Shown: piece by piece, positions 5,757-6,267 of the stretch
Position numbering within the stretch: position 1 is the first letter of the stretch
Layout of the letters: every line of letters begins with the position of its first letter
Source of the DNA: Paraktedonobacter sp034438135
GTDB lineage: Bacteria > Chloroflexota > Ktedonobacteria > Ktedonobacterales > Ktedonobacteraceae
NCBI GenBank assembly: GCA_034438135.1
Contig: DAOTTL010000054.1
Location: 1 to 6,267, forward strand
Reading direction: 5' to 3'
Length of the DNA stretch: 6,267 nucleotides
Program-made: the position numbers and the translations under genes
The notes under the pieces: generated by a model
Databases searched by the model: none
Seen by the model: only the letters and a program-made list of their open reading frames with translations
Told to the model about the DNA's origin: nothing

Positions 5757-5784
5757 GATCTATCCGGTATCTTTAAACTGTCAA
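5757..5784 (-). promoter_or_regulatory. Candidate promoter for the kinase gene
   Basis: On the minus strand a perfect TTGACA (5784-5779) is followed after 16 bases by TAGATC (5762-5757), a poor -10. The -35 is strong and sits back-to-back with the -35 of the opposite promoter. Transcription would start near 5750, about 50 bases before the ATG at 5698. Confidence 0.4.
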
Positions 5785-5809
5785 TATTTTATCACAGACA
5801 CAAAATAAC

Positions 5810-5839
5810 TTGACATCGCAAGCAGCGAAATATTATACT
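5810..5839 (+). promoter_or_regulatory. Strong sigma70-type promoter for the zinc-ribbon/putative GTPase gene
   Basis: A perfect TTGACA (5810-5815) is followed by TATACT (5834-5839) with an 18-base spacer. An overlapping TATTAT (5831-5836) gives a 15-base spacer. The region is AT-rich, as expected for a promoter. Transcription would start near 5846 and leave an untranslated leader of about 140 bases before the ATG at 5988. Confidence 0.65.
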
Positions 5840-5903
5840 CCATTCAAAGCGAACACACATCTCTTTTGGTCGGAAAATGTAGCATAGCTGATGCCAATTT
5901 TTT

Positions 5904-5946
5904 AGCCATTTTCGATGGTTTTTACATAGAAAAACTTGAAAATGCT
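5904..5946 (+). promoter_or_regulatory. Extended hairpin in the leader of the zinc-ribbon gene
   Basis: The outer stem pairs AGCCATTTTC (5904-5913) with GAAAATGCT (5938-5946) over 9 bp with a bulged C. The inner stem pairs GTTTTT (5918-5923) with AAAAAC (5930-5935) around an ACATAG loop. The structure lies in the long leader, 41 bases before the start codon. It is AT-rich and has no recognised riboswitch signature. A regulatory role is inference. Confidence 0.35.
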
Positions 5947-5987
5947 CGGTTGTAGGGCAGATCAACGTACCTGATAGGGGGAAAGGC

Positions 5988-6267
5988 ATGCCTTCCGTCA
6001 CTCCACTGCTACGGATTCGGTGCCCATATTGTCGCGAAAAATTTCATCCAGGCGATTGTAGCATCTATTCTACCATAAATCCCGGTAAAGAACTACGCAA
6101 GGCACCCGAAAGGGGGAGTTTCGAGTATACACGCTCACGTGTCTGGATCGACGAACTCGTTGGACCAAAATTTACCAGCGAAAAAGCCCGCCGTGAATGT
6201 CATAAATGCAAGAAGCTCCTCTTTGAAGGTATTGAAACGTGTGATAATATCAACATCGCGATCGTAG
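5988..6267 (+). CDS. Zinc-ribbon protein, 3'-truncated; probable N-terminus of a P-loop (TRAFAC-like/double-GTPase-type) GTPase
   Basis: The visible part is 93 codons plus one base, running off the right edge. GGGGG (5977-5981) lies 6 bases before the ATG at 5988, and a strong promoter lies upstream. CPYC (12-15), followed by H20 and C24, and CHKC (71-74) are two Cys pairs typical of a zinc ribbon, here separated by about 55 residues. Cys85 follows. The sequence then reads DNINIAIV and ends on a codon beginning with G. A hydrophobic strand of the form hhIAIVG is what precedes a Walker A loop. I infer that a P-loop GTPase domain follows, as in zinc-ribbon plus GTPase proteins common in Ktedonobacteria and actinobacteria, but the Walker A motif itself is outside the window. 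It is divergent from a membrane kinase gene, which may act on it or be controlled with it. Confidence 0.7.
   Translation, partial: MPSVTPLLRIRCPYCREKFHPGDCSIYSTINPGKELRKAPERGSFEYTRSRVWIDELVGPKFTSEKARRECHKCKKLLFEGIETCDNINIAIV

Noticed and set aside
5003..5776. Plus-strand open frame of 257 codons
   Set aside because: Antisense to the kinase catalytic domain. The translation is low in any domain pattern and rich in His/Arg/Gln as expected of a shadow frame.
5792..6001. Minus-strand open frame of 69 codons across the divergent control region
   Set aside because: It covers the strong plus-strand promoter and leader, has no ribosome site, and its Cys content is not arranged as a motif.

Overview
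The window looks like chromosomal DNA of a soil-type Chloroflexota bacterium, most likely a Ktedonobacteria relative. This is inferred from gene content: a membrane-anchored PQQ-type beta-propeller, a Ser/Thr kinase with a Pro/Gly-rich linker and C-terminal membrane segments, a zinc-ribbon protein that seems to lead into a P-loop GTPase, and a signal-peptide-less BtuF-like protein. Base composition looks intermediate, and Shine-Dalgarno sites are clear. Two genes appear to start at TTG. No rRNA, tRNA, CRISPR array or insertion sequence was seen.

Layout, left to right. (1) 2-1366 (+) is a transmembrane segment followed by an eight-bladed WD/PQQ-type beta-propeller. Its frame is open to the left edge, so it may be the C-terminal half of a larger receptor-like protein. 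(2) 1367-1574 is a convergent intergenic region with a short GC-rich hairpin and a remarkable 28-bp-stem hairpin. (3) 1575-2447 (-) encodes an eIF-2B alpha/beta/delta-family (R15P isomerase/MtnA-like) protein whose usual catalytic Cys position holds Ser. (4) 2448-2615 is a divergent control region. (5) 2616-3089 (+) encodes a PPOX/split-barrel flavin- or F420-binding protein. (6) 3166-4116 (+) encodes a BtuF-like cobalamin/metal-binding-fold protein without a signal peptide, probably in the same transcript as (5), with a leader able to form two mutually exclusive hairpins. (7) 4118-5698 (-) encodes a Ser/Thr kinase with four C-terminal membrane segments, ending one base from gene (6). (8) 5699-5987 is a divergent control region with back-to-back TTGACA elements and a leader hairpin. 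(9) 5988-6267 (+) is the start of a zinc-ribbon protein whose last visible residues look like the beta-strand before a Walker A loop.

Functionally the window falls into two parts. The middle holds small-molecule and cofactor genes (IF-2B-like, split-barrel oxidoreductase, corrinoid/metal-binding fold). The right side, and perhaps the left edge, holds signalling genes. The kinase and zinc-ribbon/putative GTPase gene share a compact divergent promoter region and are the best candidate here for an unexplored signalling or conflict module, but the GTPase domain itself lies outside the window.
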